Positions 17,153 through 24,482 of a DNA stretch of 64,000 nucleotides are shown in pieces. Origin of the DNA: Bacteroidaceae bacterium (GTDB taxonomy: Bacteria > Bacteroidota > Bacteroidia > Bacteroidales > Bacteroidaceae); NCBI GenBank assembly GCA_017524545.1, contig JAFXVN010000014.1, positions 1-64,000 of the forward strand, written 5' to 3'. The notes under the pieces were generated by a model that saw only the letters and a program-made list of their open reading frames with translations, searched no databases and was not told where the DNA came from. The translations under genes and the position numbers were made by a program. Within the stretch, counting starts at the first letter, position 1. Every line of letters starts with the position of its first letter.

Positions 17153-17169
17153 CAGCCGCAAAAAGAAAC

Positions 17170-17259
17170 GGAGAGATGCCAGAGTGGTCGAATGGACCGC
17201 ACTCGAAATGCGGCGTACTCTTACGGGTACCCTGGGTTCGAATCCCAGTCTCTCCGCCA
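17170..17259 (+). tRNA. tRNA-Ser (CGA)
   Basis: A 90-nt class II tRNA. Acceptor arms are GGAGAGA/TCTCTCC, the anticodon stem is CCGCA/TGCGG with loop CTCGAAA (anticodon CGA), there is a long variable arm (GTACTCTTACGGGTAC), the T-arm is CTGGGTTCGAATCCCAG and the 3' CCA is encoded. Confidence 0.95.
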
Positions 17260-17299
17260 GGTTTAGATAGAAAGAAACCCTAAGTTATTCTGTTTAAGC

Positions 17300-17332
17300 A
17301 AAAAAGGAGAACCGCAATGGTTCTCCTTTTTT
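17300..17332. terminator. Bidirectional terminator between tRNA-Ser and araB
   Basis: A 14-bp hairpin (AAAAAAGGAGAACC / GGTTCTCCTTTTTT, 5-nt loop) with A and T tracts on both sides, serving the tRNA and the convergent kinase gene. Confidence 0.85.
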
Positions 17333-17352
17333 CATTATTCGTCAAAGAGGGA

Positions 17353-18939
17353 CTACTTGTGTTCCACCGCAGCCTGCTCTATTGGCAGACACTTCTTGTA
17401 GTTCTCGATATACTTCTCGAAGCCTGCAACATCCTCGGCTGTGGGGGCAATGCTCGTACCTGTGTTGCCTGCAAAGACAACTTCTTCCAGATAATCTGCG
17501 AGGTTCTTGCCGTTCTTGTTGATAAGGTAGCCCGCAAGCAATGCGATACCCCAGGCACCACCTTCGCCAGCTGTTTCCATTACGGAAATAGGCGAGTTGA
17601 GAGCGGCAGCAAGCACGCGCTGACCTACACCCGCCGATTTGAAGTAACCACCATGGCCCGTAATACGGTCCACCTTAACGTTTTCCTCCTTAAGCAGAAT
17701 ATCGTTGCCTATCTTCAGCACACCGATGGCTCCGTAAAGCTGGGCACGCATCAGGTTGGCCAAGTTAAACTTGTCGGTCGCAGAACGGACAAAGAGAGGA
17801 CGACCCTCTGCCAATCCTGTTACAGGTTCACCGCTGACGTAGTTATAGGCCATCAGACCGCCGCAATCAGGATCGCCTTCAAGCGCCTTGTTGAAGAGCT
17901 TCTTGTAGAGTTCGCTAACGTCAACGGGAATGCCAAGCATCTCCTGGTACTCCTTGAATAGGCCCACCCATGCATTGATGTCGGAGGTGCAGTTGTTGCA
18001 ATGAACCATGGCCACAAGGCTTCCGTCGGGCGTTGTCACGAGGTCGATGGCTTCGTAGGGTTTGCTCAGCGGTTTCTCCAATACAATCATGGAGAAAGAG
18101 GATGTGCCTGCGCTCACATTGCCCGTGCGCTGCTTCACAGCATTTGTTGCCACCATGCCTGTGCCTGCATCGCCTTCGGGAGGACAGAGGGGAATGCCTG
18201 GCTTCAGGTGTCCGCTGGCATCCAGCATCTTGGCTCCTTTCTCTGTCAATGTGCCAGCACTCTCGCCTGCATTCAGACTCTTGGGCAGAATGTCCAATAG
18301 TCTGTAGGGCAAACCTTTGGATGCGAGTATTGCATCGAACTTCTCCACCATTGCGGCATCGTAGGTCTTCGTGGCAGGGTCAACGGGAATCATGCCCGAT
18401 GCGTCGCCCACGCCAAGTACGAACTCGCCTGTCAGTTGCCAATGAACATAACCGGCAAGTGTGGTGAGGAAGCGTATATCCTTCACATGCTCGTTGCCCT
18501 CCAGAATGCACTCGTAGAGGTGGCTGATGCTCCAGCGAAGGGGAATGTTGTAGTTGAAGAGCTTGCTCAGTTCTGCAGCAGCCTTGCCCGTGTTGGTGTT
18601 GCGCCAAGTACGGAAAGGCACGAGAATCTCCTGCTTCTCATTTAAGGCCATATAGCCGTGCATCATGGCCGAGAAACCGATGGCAGCCAGGCTTTCTATC
18701 TCGCAGCCATATTGCTTCTGAACATCCTTGCGAAGGTCGGCATAGCAGTCCTGCAAGCCGTTCCAGATGGCATCGATGCTATACGTCCACAGTCCGTCAA
18801 CCAATTGGTTCTCCCACTCATGCGCACCTTGGGCGATGGGTTTGTTGTCCGTGTCGATAAGGACTGCTTTAATGCGGGTAGAGCCAAACTCAATTCCGAG
18901 AATGGCTTTACCGGATTCTATTAGTTGTTTTGTGGTCAT
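17353..18939 (-). CDS. araB: FGGY-family carbohydrate kinase, probable L-ribulokinase
   Basis: Phosphorylates a pentulose with ATP; the araA/araD neighbours make L-ribulose the likely substrate. The 528-residue product has the FGGY N-domain ([29 protein letters not shown]), the catalytic region ([11 protein letters not shown]) and the C-domain ATP site ([39 protein letters not shown]). It resembles the xylulokinase-like kinase that replaces classical AraB in Bacteroides arabinose operons, hence the tentative symbol. It is the last gene of araD-araA-araB. The 531-bp gap to araA is large for an operon and holds a decayed four-helix-bundle cassette. Confidence 0.82.
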   Translation of the reverse strand: MTTKQLIESGKAILGIEFGSTRIKAVLIDTDNKPIAQGAHEWENQLVDGLWTYSIDAIWNGLQDCYADLRKDVQKQYGCEIESLAAIGFSAMMHGYMALNEKQEILVPFRTWRNTNTGKAAAELSKLFNYNIPLRWSISHLYECILEGNEHVKDIRFLTTLAGYVHWQLTGEFVLGVGDASGMIPVDPATKTYDAAMVEKFDAILASKGLPYRLLDILPKSLNAGESAGTLTEKGAKMLDASGHLKPGIPLCPPEGDAGTGMVATNAVKQRTGNVSAGTSSFSMIVLEKPLSKPYEAIDLVTTPDGSLVAMVHCNNCTSDINAWVGLFKEYQEMLGIPVDVSELYKKLFNKALEGDPDCGGLMAYNYVSGEPVTGLAEGRPLFVRSATDKFNLANLMRAQLYGAIGVLKIGNDILLKEENVKVDRITGHGGYFKSAGVGQRVLAAALNSPISVMETAGEGGAWGIALLAGYLINKNGKNLADYLEEVVFAGNTGTSIAPTAEDVAGFEKYIENYKKCLPIEQAAVEHK

Positions 18940-19000
18940 ATTTGTGGTATTTGAAGTTAAAGGGAAGTTAAAGAGAAGTTATCGTGGTCTCCGACCACTT

Positions 19001-19437
19001 GGAAGTTAAAGGGACAATACCTTGGGATTTGGAGAACATTTCTAATCTTTTATCCCCTGGTCCTCGCTGATGGCCTTGCAGTATGCGTTGAGATAATAGC
19101 TGGCACCCTCGATACTATATGTAAGAGTGTTTTATTCTTCTTCAGGGATGTATCCCAAATCCTTAGATAGCATGACGTAGCATCTGCATTCCTCCAAACT
19201 GCCTTGTGCGATGTTCATTATCCGAAGTTTGTCAGCTTGCTGAGTTTCTTGGAACCTTCTGCGATGTTGGCCACAATCGAAACTGCTGCCCGTTGGAACT
19301 GCGAAGAAAGACTGTGCTTTTCAAAGTCGGGAAACTTCTTCGTTACTTTGTAAACTAAAAGCACGAACTCGTAGGCCTTTTGCCACGCAATAATATCCTT
19401 AAAACTAAACGCCACCAGTATTGTCCCTTTAACTTCC
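19001..19437. mobile_element. Four-helix-bundle cassette with 20-bp inverted ends
   Basis: GGAAGTTAAAGGGACAATAC at 19001-19020 is repeated exactly in inverted orientation at 19418-19437. Outside each end are further copies of the GGAAGTTAAAG unit (18956-18982 and 19438-19461). Inside is one decayed four-helix-bundle gene and nothing else. A short hairpin GTGGTC-TCC-GACCAC (18984-18998) lies beside the left end. The layout suggests a small non-autonomous mobile cassette. No transposase is present, so mobility is inferred. Confidence 0.55.
19042..19415 (-). pseudogene. Four-helix-bundle protein (S23/IVP-like), frameshift and nonsense
   Basis: Starts MAFSFKDIIAWQKAYEFVLL and continues SSQFQRAAVSIVANIAEGSKK, the hallmark of the small four-helix-bundle family related to 23S rRNA intervening-sequence proteins and to Avd of diversity-generating retroelements. 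The frame breaks after LSK (about 19222) by an apparent one-base loss. The next frame reads ADKLRIMNIAQGSLEECR through LGYIPEEE, then an in-frame TAA (19132-19134), and resumes as GASYYLNAYCKAISEDQG to TAG at 19042. With one base restored and the stop ignored the gene is 125 codons, the usual size. No reverse transcriptase or variable-repeat pair is nearby. Confidence 0.8.
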
Positions 19438-19470
19438 TTTTAACTTCCCTTTAACTTCCTTTCCATTCCT

Positions 19471-21003
19471 TTATTTTAATGCCTTGTTGAGCATATAGTA
19501 AACCTCGTTGTTCTGAAGCTGCTGCTTGAACTCGTAGGTCTTTGTATCCTTGTTGATTTTGACGTACTCAATGCCGCAGATTTCGGCGAAGTCCTCCCAG
19601 TACTCTTCTGTGATGTCGTAGGAGAAGGCTGAGTGGTGTGTGCCGCCGGCGAGAATCCAGGCTGCTGCACCAACCTCGAAGGTGGGCTGGGGAATCCAGA
19701 GAGCAGAGGCTACGGGCAGCTTGGGCATGGGCTTCGGCTCAATGCACTCAACCTCCTGAGAGATGAGGCGGAAGCGGTTGCCGAGGTCAACGACGGTGGC
19801 CTTGATGCCGCGACCTGTCTTTGAGGTGAAGACGAGACGGGCTGTCTGCTGCTTGCGGATACCGATGCCGAGGAAGTGTACTTCGAGCTTTGGCTTGTCG
19901 CTGGCAATCAGCGGACAAATCTCGAGCATGTGGCTCTGCAGGCAGGAAGACTGTGTGCCGGCGAAGTTGAGGGTGTAGTCCTCAAGGAAGGAGCAACCCT
20001 TCGGCATTCCCTGCTGGATGACCCAGAGGGTGCGGTAGAGACAGGCTGTCTTCCAGTCGCCTTCTGCGCCGAAGCCGTAACCTTCCTGCATCAGGCGTTG
20101 CGAGGCAAGACCTGGAATCTGGTCGAAGCCGCAGAAATCGGGAGCGTCGATGTTGGCATCGCCAAGGTCGTCGAAGTTTGTGGTGAAGGCTGTTGCACCT
20201 TCGTCCTTCAGGACACGACGAAGTGCAATCTCAGCCTTTGCGCTGTTCTTTACCTTCTCCCAATAAATAGCCTCGCCGCTTTCGTCAATCTTTATCGTGT
20301 AAAGCTTCTTATACTCCTCGACGAGAGCATCAGCCTCTGCATCCGTAACTTTCTTGTAGTACTCCATAAGAGAGCTTACGGGATAGTAGTCAACATGATA
20401 GCCAAGACGCTGCTCGAACTCCACGCGGTCGCCATCGGTCACAGCCACGTTGTTCATGTTCATGCCGAACATGAGGCAGCGCACGTTCTTTGCATCGGCA
20501 ACGCCTGCTGCAACACGCGCCCAAACTGCAATCTTCTTCTGGGCCTCCAGGTCTTTCCAATAGCCGCAAACGACCTTCCGAGCCACACGCATACGGGTGC
20601 AGATGTGTCCGAACTCGATGTCTCCATGAGCGCTTTGGTTCAGGTTCATAAAGTCCATGTCAATCTCGCTCCAGGGAATCTCAGCATTGTACTGGGTGTG
20701 GAAATGGAGTAGGGGTTTCTGCAACTGCTGCAATCCCTTAATCCACATCTTTGCAGGCGAGAAGGTATGCATCCATGTGATGATGCCGACGCACTTTTCG
20801 TCGTTATTGGCAGCGAGCATCACCTGCTCGACTTCCTTCGAACTGTTGGCTGTGCCTTTATAGACAATCTTCACAGGGATGTTGCCGCTGGCGTTCAAGC
20901 CCTCTACCATTTCTTTACTGTGACCGTCAACTGCTACGACTGCATCACCTCCATAGAGCAACTGCGCACCAGTTACCCACCAAATCTCAAAATTCTCAAA
21001 CAT
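19471..21003 (-). CDS. araA: L-arabinose isomerase
   Basis: Converts L-arabinose to L-ribulose with Mn2+. The 510-residue product fits the family (about 500). It shows the N-terminal FEIWWVTGAQLLYG, GIITWMHTFSPAKMWI, HFHTQYNAEIPW, metal-ligand regions GFGAEGDWKTACL and LEDYTLNF, and HHSAFSY near the C-terminus with the expected His pair. It is the middle gene of araD-araA-araB. Both flanking spacers carry remnants of four-helix-bundle cassettes, which may weaken transcriptional continuity. Confidence 0.95.
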   Translation of the reverse strand: MFENFEIWWVTGAQLLYGGDAVVAVDGHSKEMVEGLNASGNIPVKIVYKGTANSSKEVEQVMLAANNDEKCVGIITWMHTFSPAKMWIKGLQQLQKPLLHFHTQYNAEIPWSEIDMDFMNLNQSAHGDIEFGHICTRMRVARKVVCGYWKDLEAQKKIAVWARVAAGVADAKNVRCLMFGMNMNNVAVTDGDRVEFEQRLGYHVDYYPVSSLMEYYKKVTDAEADALVEEYKKLYTIKIDESGEAIYWEKVKNSAKAEIALRRVLKDEGATAFTTNFDDLGDANIDAPDFCGFDQIPGLASQRLMQEGYGFGAEGDWKTACLYRTLWVIQQGMPKGCSFLEDYTLNFAGTQSSCLQSHMLEICPLIASDKPKLEVHFLGIGIRKQQTARLVFTSKTGRGIKATVVDLGNRFRLISQEVECIEPKPMPKLPVASALWIPQPTFEVGAAAWILAGGTHHSAFSYDITEEYWEDFAEICGIEYVKINKDTKTYEFKQQLQNNEVYYMLNKALK

Positions 21004-21014
21004 AGTTTATAATT

Positions 21015-21402
21015 TTAATTGATAATTGATAATTGACAATTGATAATTAAGCCACCGCTTCGCTTGGCTTCTGCTATCTGACAACTATCGCATATCACAG
21101 TTAATAATGCTTATATTTATTTTTAGTTAGTGTAGTTTTCTTTCGTTGATTTGACAATTGCAACTAATAGTTTCGTAAGGTCTCGGCAATCTTTTATAAT
21201 GCTATTATATTCCTCGTCATTGAGATAACCTGTTCGATGAAGTAACCTTATTCAATAATCGCTTTCAGATGATTCTTTAAGTGAGATGTTCATTTTTGAA
21301 ATAAAGTCCAATGTACTTTGGGCTTGCTCTGCCTCGCAGATGTTTGCTCCAATGCTTGTGCCAGAACGAATTATCAATTTTCAATTGTCAATTATCAATT
21401 AA
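21015..21402. mobile_element. Second four-helix-bundle cassette with inverted array ends
   Basis: The array TTAATTGATAATTGATAATT and following copies (21015-21050) faces its inverse AATTATCAATTTTCAATTG and following copies (21369-21402). Next to the left array is a hairpin AAGCCA...TGGCTT (21049-21070). The interior holds a four-helix-bundle remnant. The architecture matches the element at 19001-19437, but the array unit is different. Confidence 0.5.
21123..21365 (-). pseudogene. Four-helix-bundle protein remnant, truncated with internal stop
   Basis: Reads SGTSIGANICEAEQAQSTLD, FISKMNISLKESSESDY, stop (TGA at 21252-21254, where the family has Trp), then IRLLHRTGYLNDEEYNSI and CRDLTKLLVAIVKSTKEN to TAA. 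This is the C-terminal two thirds of a four-helix-bundle protein. The N-terminal helix is missing, cut exactly at the inverted array. It is a different paralogue from the one at 19042-19415 (KSTKEN-type end versus NAYCKAI-type end). Confidence 0.78.
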
Positions 21403-21413
21403 CGCTATTATGG

Positions 21414-22118
21414 TCAGCGTTTGCACTGACCATAATAGGCGTTTGGGCCGTGTTTACGACTATAGTGCTTCTCGATGAGCAAGGGGTTCATCGTTAGATT
21501 GGGGTTGACGCTATAGGCAATGAAGGCCATCTTGGCGCATTGCTCCATGACCTTGGCATTATAGACGGCATTGTCGGGCGACGTTCCCCATGAGAACGGA
21601 CCGTGGTTCTTGACGAGCACGGCGGGCGTGTGGTCGGGGTTTATCTTACGGATGTTCAGGAACTCATCGACAATCACGTTGCCAGTTTCCAATTCGTACT
21701 TGCCTTCCACCTCCTGTTTCGTCATATCCCGTGTGCAGGGGATGTCCTTGTAGAAGTAGTCGGCATGGGTCGTGCCGATGTTCGGAATGTCCCGTCCTGC
21801 CTGTGCAAAGGCGGTGGCGTAGGTGGAGTGCGTGTGCACAACGCCCATGATGTTCGGGAAAGCCTTATATAATATAAGATGTGTAGGCGTGTCGCTCGAA
21901 GGGTTGAGGTCGCCTTCAACCACTTTACCCGTTTCGAGGTCAACCACCACCATATCAATGGCTTTCATCTCGTCGTAGCTCACGCCCGAAGGCTTTATTA
22001 CCACAAGTCCTTTCTCACGGTCGATGCCAGAGACATTGCCCCATGTGAAGATGACAAGTCCCTGCTTCACCAAGTCCAGGTTTGCCTTGAATACTTTCTG
22101 CTTGAGTTCTTCTAACAT
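21414..22118 (-). CDS. araD: L-ribulose-5-phosphate 4-epimerase
   Basis: Class II aldolase-fold epimerase that makes D-xylulose 5-phosphate, linking arabinose to the pentose phosphate pathway. The 234-residue product (family about 231) contains [30 protein letters not shown], the zinc ligands in [16 protein letters not shown] (His-x-His) and the third His in [11 protein letters not shown], plus a C-terminal [10 protein letters not shown]. It is the first gene of the arabinose operon, ATG at 22118, with TATATTTG on this strand at 22156-22163. Confidence 0.95.
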   Translation of the reverse strand: MLEELKQKVFKANLDLVKQGLVIFTWGNVSGIDREKGLVVIKPSGVSYDEMKAIDMVVVDLETGKVVEGDLNPSSDTPTHLILYKAFPNIMGVVHTHSTYATAFAQAGRDIPNIGTTHADYFYKDIPCTRDMTKQEVEGKYELETGNVIVDEFLNIRKINPDHTPAVLVKNHGPFSWGTSPDNAVYNAKVMEQCAKMAFIAYSVNPNLTMNPLLIEKHYSRKHGPNAYYGQCKR

Positions 22119-22155
22119 ATCTTAGATATTTAAGGATAGTTCTCACAAGATGCTA

Positions 22156-22163
22156 CAAATATA
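22156..22163 (-). promoter_or_regulatory. -7 box of the arabinose operon
   Basis: TATATTTG on the minus strand, 38 bp before araD. No clear -33, which would fit an activator-dependent or regulated promoter. Confidence 0.5.
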
Positions 22164-22224
22164 GACATTTTTTTTTAATGCATCACGAAATTTGCAAAGA
22201 AATGGGGGAATGTTGTCGATTTTG

Positions 22225-22353
22225 CTAAACAAGGCACTCATTTCCGTGGGCATCGAAGGCCGGTTTGGCATACTTTTGGACGGCTTTGGTCACACCATCG
22301 CGGTCGTTGCAGTCGGTTACGAAAGATGCTGCTTGCTTGACGGGCTTCTCCGC
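22225..22353 (-). pseudogene. Unidentified coding remnant
   Basis: A 42-residue frame, AEKPVKQAASFVTDCNDRD ... FDAHGNECLV, ending in TAG. It has protein-like composition and GC-rich third positions, unlike a random spacer. No start codon is present; an in-frame TGA precedes it directly beside a 13-bp inverted repeat. I read it as the 3' end of a lost gene. No family is recognised. Confidence 0.35.
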
Positions 22354-22357
22354 TCAC

Positions 22358-22401
22358 AATTCGCTGTAACTAATAAGCTTTTCAGCAGGTTACAGCGAAT
22401 T
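22358..22401. terminator. 13-bp perfect inverted repeat upstream of glycerate kinase
   Basis: AATTCGCTGTAAC (22358-22370) and GTTACAGCGAATT (22389-22401) with an 18-nt loop, followed by TCTTTTTCT. It is terminator-like, or the scar of an inserted element. Confidence 0.45.
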
Positions 22402-22438
22402 TCTTTTTCTCCACCACCTAAATTACATTGTTTTTTCG

Positions 22439-22446
22439 TACTTTTG
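22439..22446 (+). promoter_or_regulatory. -7 box of glycerate kinase
   Basis: TACTTTTG, 27 bp before the ATG at 22474. Confidence 0.5.
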
Positions 22447-22473
22447 TCTCCAAATTAAGGAAGAGACAGCATT

Positions 22474-23511
22474 ATGGACTATTTCATCGTTGCTATTGAC
22501 TCATTCAAGGGGTGTCTGACTTCGGCTGAAGCTAATCGGGCTGCAGCTGAAGGGATTCTCGCCCATAAGCCCGAAGCTGAGGTGATAACGATTCCTGTCA
22601 GCGATGGCGGGGAAGGATGGTTAGAAGCTTTTCAAGCGGCTGTGGGCGGGCATTTGGTGGATGTCAAAGTGAACGACCCGCTGATGCGTCCTATCCTTGC
22701 GCAATACCTAATACATGATGATACGGCTGTTATTGAGATTGCCAAAGCAAGCGGACTGACCCTGCTCAGCCCAGAAGAACGTAATCCAATGACGACCACC
22801 AGCTACGGCACCGGCCAGCTCGTTGTGGATGCTGTCAGAAGAGGTTGCAGGCACATCATCGTAGGACTTGGAGGAAGTGCTACAAGCGACTGCGGTATTG
22901 GTATGCTTAAAGCAATAGAAAATTTCAAATTGAAAATTGACAATGATGTCCGTTTCACTATTGCGACAGATGTCAGGAATCCGCTTTGTGGAGAGACTGG
23001 TGCGGCTCGTATGTTCGCTCCACAAAAAGGGGCTACTCCAGAAATGGTCGTTGAACTTGATGAGCGTGCCAGGCAGTTTGCAGAGAAGTTTGCCCTGCGC
23101 TTTGGCTACGACCGTCAGAATATGCCAGGAGCCGGAGCTGCCGGAGGACTGGGATATGCTTTCCTTCAATATCTGAATGCCGAATGTCGTTCTGGCATCG
23201 ACCTTCTGCTTGATGCCGTCTGCTTTGAAGAACTGCTGAAAGATGCGTCTCTCGTTATCACAGGAGAAGGCTCTGCAGACAGACAGACGCTAATGGGCAA
23301 AGTGCCTTTTGGCATTCTCCAGAAAGCAAAGCCCGTCCATGTGCCTGTCGTCCTTATTGCCGGACAGATTAAGGACAAACAACAACTGCTTGACGCAGGC
23401 TTCTCGAAAACGGAGTGCATTAACCCTCCAGACACCTCCATTGATGAAGCCATGAAACCGGAAGTGGCGAAAAGGAATATCGCTATCCTGATGCAGAAAA
23501 TGGTTCCTTAG
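22474..23511 (+). CDS. glxK: Glycerate kinase (GarK/GlxK type)
   Basis: Phosphorylates D-glycerate to 2- or 3-phosphoglycerate. The 345-residue product is slightly shorter than the usual 370-380. It has IDSFKGCLTSAEA, PVSDGGEGWLEA, NPMTTTSYGTGQLV, GLGGSATSDCGIGML, DVRNPLCGETGAA, PGAGAAGGLGYA and TGEGSADRQTLMGK, all typical. After GIGMLKAI the region normally holding a longer strand-loop is replaced by ENFKLKIDND, encoded by an AATTTCAAATTGAAAATTGA array-like stretch (22920-22944). The activity therefore depends on a shortened loop being tolerated. It appears monocistronic. Confidence 0.92.
   Translation: MDYFIVAIDSFKGCLTSAEANRAAAEGILAHKPEAEVITIPVSDGGEGWLEAFQAAVGGHLVDVKVNDPLMRPILAQYLIHDDTAVIEIAKASGLTLLSPEERNPMTTTSYGTGQLVVDAVRRGCRHIIVGLGGSATSDCGIGMLKAIENFKLKIDNDVRFTIATDVRNPLCGETGAARMFAPQKGATPEMVVELDERARQFAEKFALRFGYDRQNMPGAGAAGGLGYAFLQYLNAECRSGIDLLLDAVCFEELLKDASLVITGEGSADRQTLMGKVPFGILQKAKPVHVPVVLIAGQIKDKQQLLDAGFSKTECINPPDTSIDEAMKPEVAKRNIAILMQKMVP
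22920..22944. repeat. AATTGA-type array inside glycerate kinase
   Basis: Unit similar to the AATTGATAATTGACA array bounding the cassette at 21015-21402, in frame in the kinase gene. Confidence 0.45.
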
Positions 23512-23655
23512 CAAATCAAAACTGGTGATAGTTAATGCTTTTGATAACTCAATACTTCATGCTGTTGATACGTGCAAAAAGATAATCTCTGTTACTCGAG
23601 ACCTTACACTGAGCCCGGAATACTATAACTTTTTCATGAAGCGATACAAAAGATA

Positions 23656-23679
23656 AAAGAGTTGCGTTTGCAACTCCTT
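23656..23679. terminator. Hairpin downstream of glycerate kinase
   Basis: GAGTTGC-GTTT-GCAACTC (23659-23676), flanked by AAA and CCTTT. It is a modest terminator candidate, 145 bp after the stop. Confidence 0.4.
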
Positions 23680-23814
23680 TAAATTGGGTAGTGTCGATCA
23701 AGGCTTGCCCCTCGCGGCATTCACAAGGAATGTTTACCGGATAGCCAAAACAATGTTTTGACATTGCAAAGGTAAGCGTTTTTACTATATTCTCCAAACT
23801 TTTTCTTTTTTTTC

Positions 23815-23845
23815 TTTGCTCAATGAGGATTATTTGCTAACTTTG
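23815..23845 (+). promoter_or_regulatory. Strong promoter of the non-coding stretch before the defence genes
   Basis: TTTG (23815-23818), 19 bp, TAACTTTG (23838-23845): a full-consensus Bacteroidetes promoter with no convincing gene immediately downstream. Confidence 0.75.
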
Positions 23846-23849
23846 CAAA

Positions 23850-24176
23850 GCAATCTGCCCATTCTGGCTATGATGCACAAAGTGATGTGCGGAGCCGAAG
23901 GGGTGGGGCACTACATATTGAAAGGCGTTACTTTACGCTTTGTTTTTGGTTATTCGAACTACCACAATCGAAAGAGGACAAAAACAAATGCAGGGGTGAC
24001 TGCCACGGGGTGTAGTATATACTCTCCGTAGTGTGCGCGAGGCTCGTGTAGCCTCAACGCACACTTTACGGGTGTCTATATACTCCAAACGTGGGTGTTT
24101 CTCTGTCTGTTTTCCTCATTGGCTGTGGTAGGCCAGAATAACGAACAGGCAGAAGTAAGCACCCACGTTTTTTGTG
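23850..24176 (+). ncRNA. Candidate structured non-coding RNA
   Basis: About 325 nt from the promoter at 23815-23845 to a terminator-like T run. Two large hairpins are visible. One is CCGTAGTGTGCG ... CGCACACTTTACGG (24026-24070) with inner AGGCT/AGCCT stem. The other is ACGTGGGTG ... CACCCACGTTTTTTG (24090-24173) with an inner CTGTCTGTT/AACAGGCAG stem. Short frames exist but show no recognisable protein. I looked for tmRNA, RNase P, SRP and 6S signatures and found none. It may be a regulatory RNA or a leader for the methyltransferase operon. Confidence 0.4.
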
Positions 24177-24482
24177 TGTAGGTATCAACAGATTAAAATC
24201 GACCTGACTTTAGGGTGCTTGTCAGAACAAAAGAATTAGAAGACAGTAAAGAGAAACTGACTAAACCATACTGACGAGCATCATTTCGCTTCTGACAAAA
24301 GAGAACTGGAAATCTAACTGACGCAAGAAGCAGAAAAGACGTAATGGACTCGCACGGAACAGCGTGAGGGACTTGTTATGCTTTTCTTGCAGCGTTTCCA
24401 GTCGCTTCTTTTGGGCACGACAGCCCCTTGCGCTTTTTCTTTCAAAGGTGCAAGGGGTTTTTCGTGTTCACAAGGAAAAGGG
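24177..24482 (+). promoter_or_regulatory. Leader of the methyltransferase operon with attenuator-like hairpins
   Basis: A 306-bp stretch without a gene. TTGTCAGAA (24219-24227) pairs with TTCTGACAA (24290-24298). The hairpin CACGA-CAG-CCCCTTGC ... GCAAGGGG-TTT-TCGTG (24416-24466) ends 17 bp before the methyltransferase ATG and has a T tract in its 3' side. It looks like a terminator or attenuator that could limit expression of the operon. Confidence 0.45.

Noticed and set aside
19001..21402. Diversity-generating retroelement (because Avd is a four-helix bundle)
   Set aside because: No reverse transcriptase and no template/variable repeat pair are present; only the fold is shared.
22192..22458. 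An 88-codon plus-strand frame before glycerate kinase
   Set aside because: It runs through a -7 box and a 13-bp inverted repeat; the opposite strand has the more protein-like reading.
23549..23797. An 82-codon minus-strand frame after glycerate kinase
   Set aside because: No recognisable family, contains a terminator-like hairpin and lacks a promoter; left unannotated.
23850..24176. tmRNA, RNase P RNA, SRP RNA or 6S RNA
   Set aside because: I looked for the tRNA-like ends of tmRNA, the conserved RNase P core and the SRP tetraloop motif and saw none, so only a generic structured RNA is claimed.
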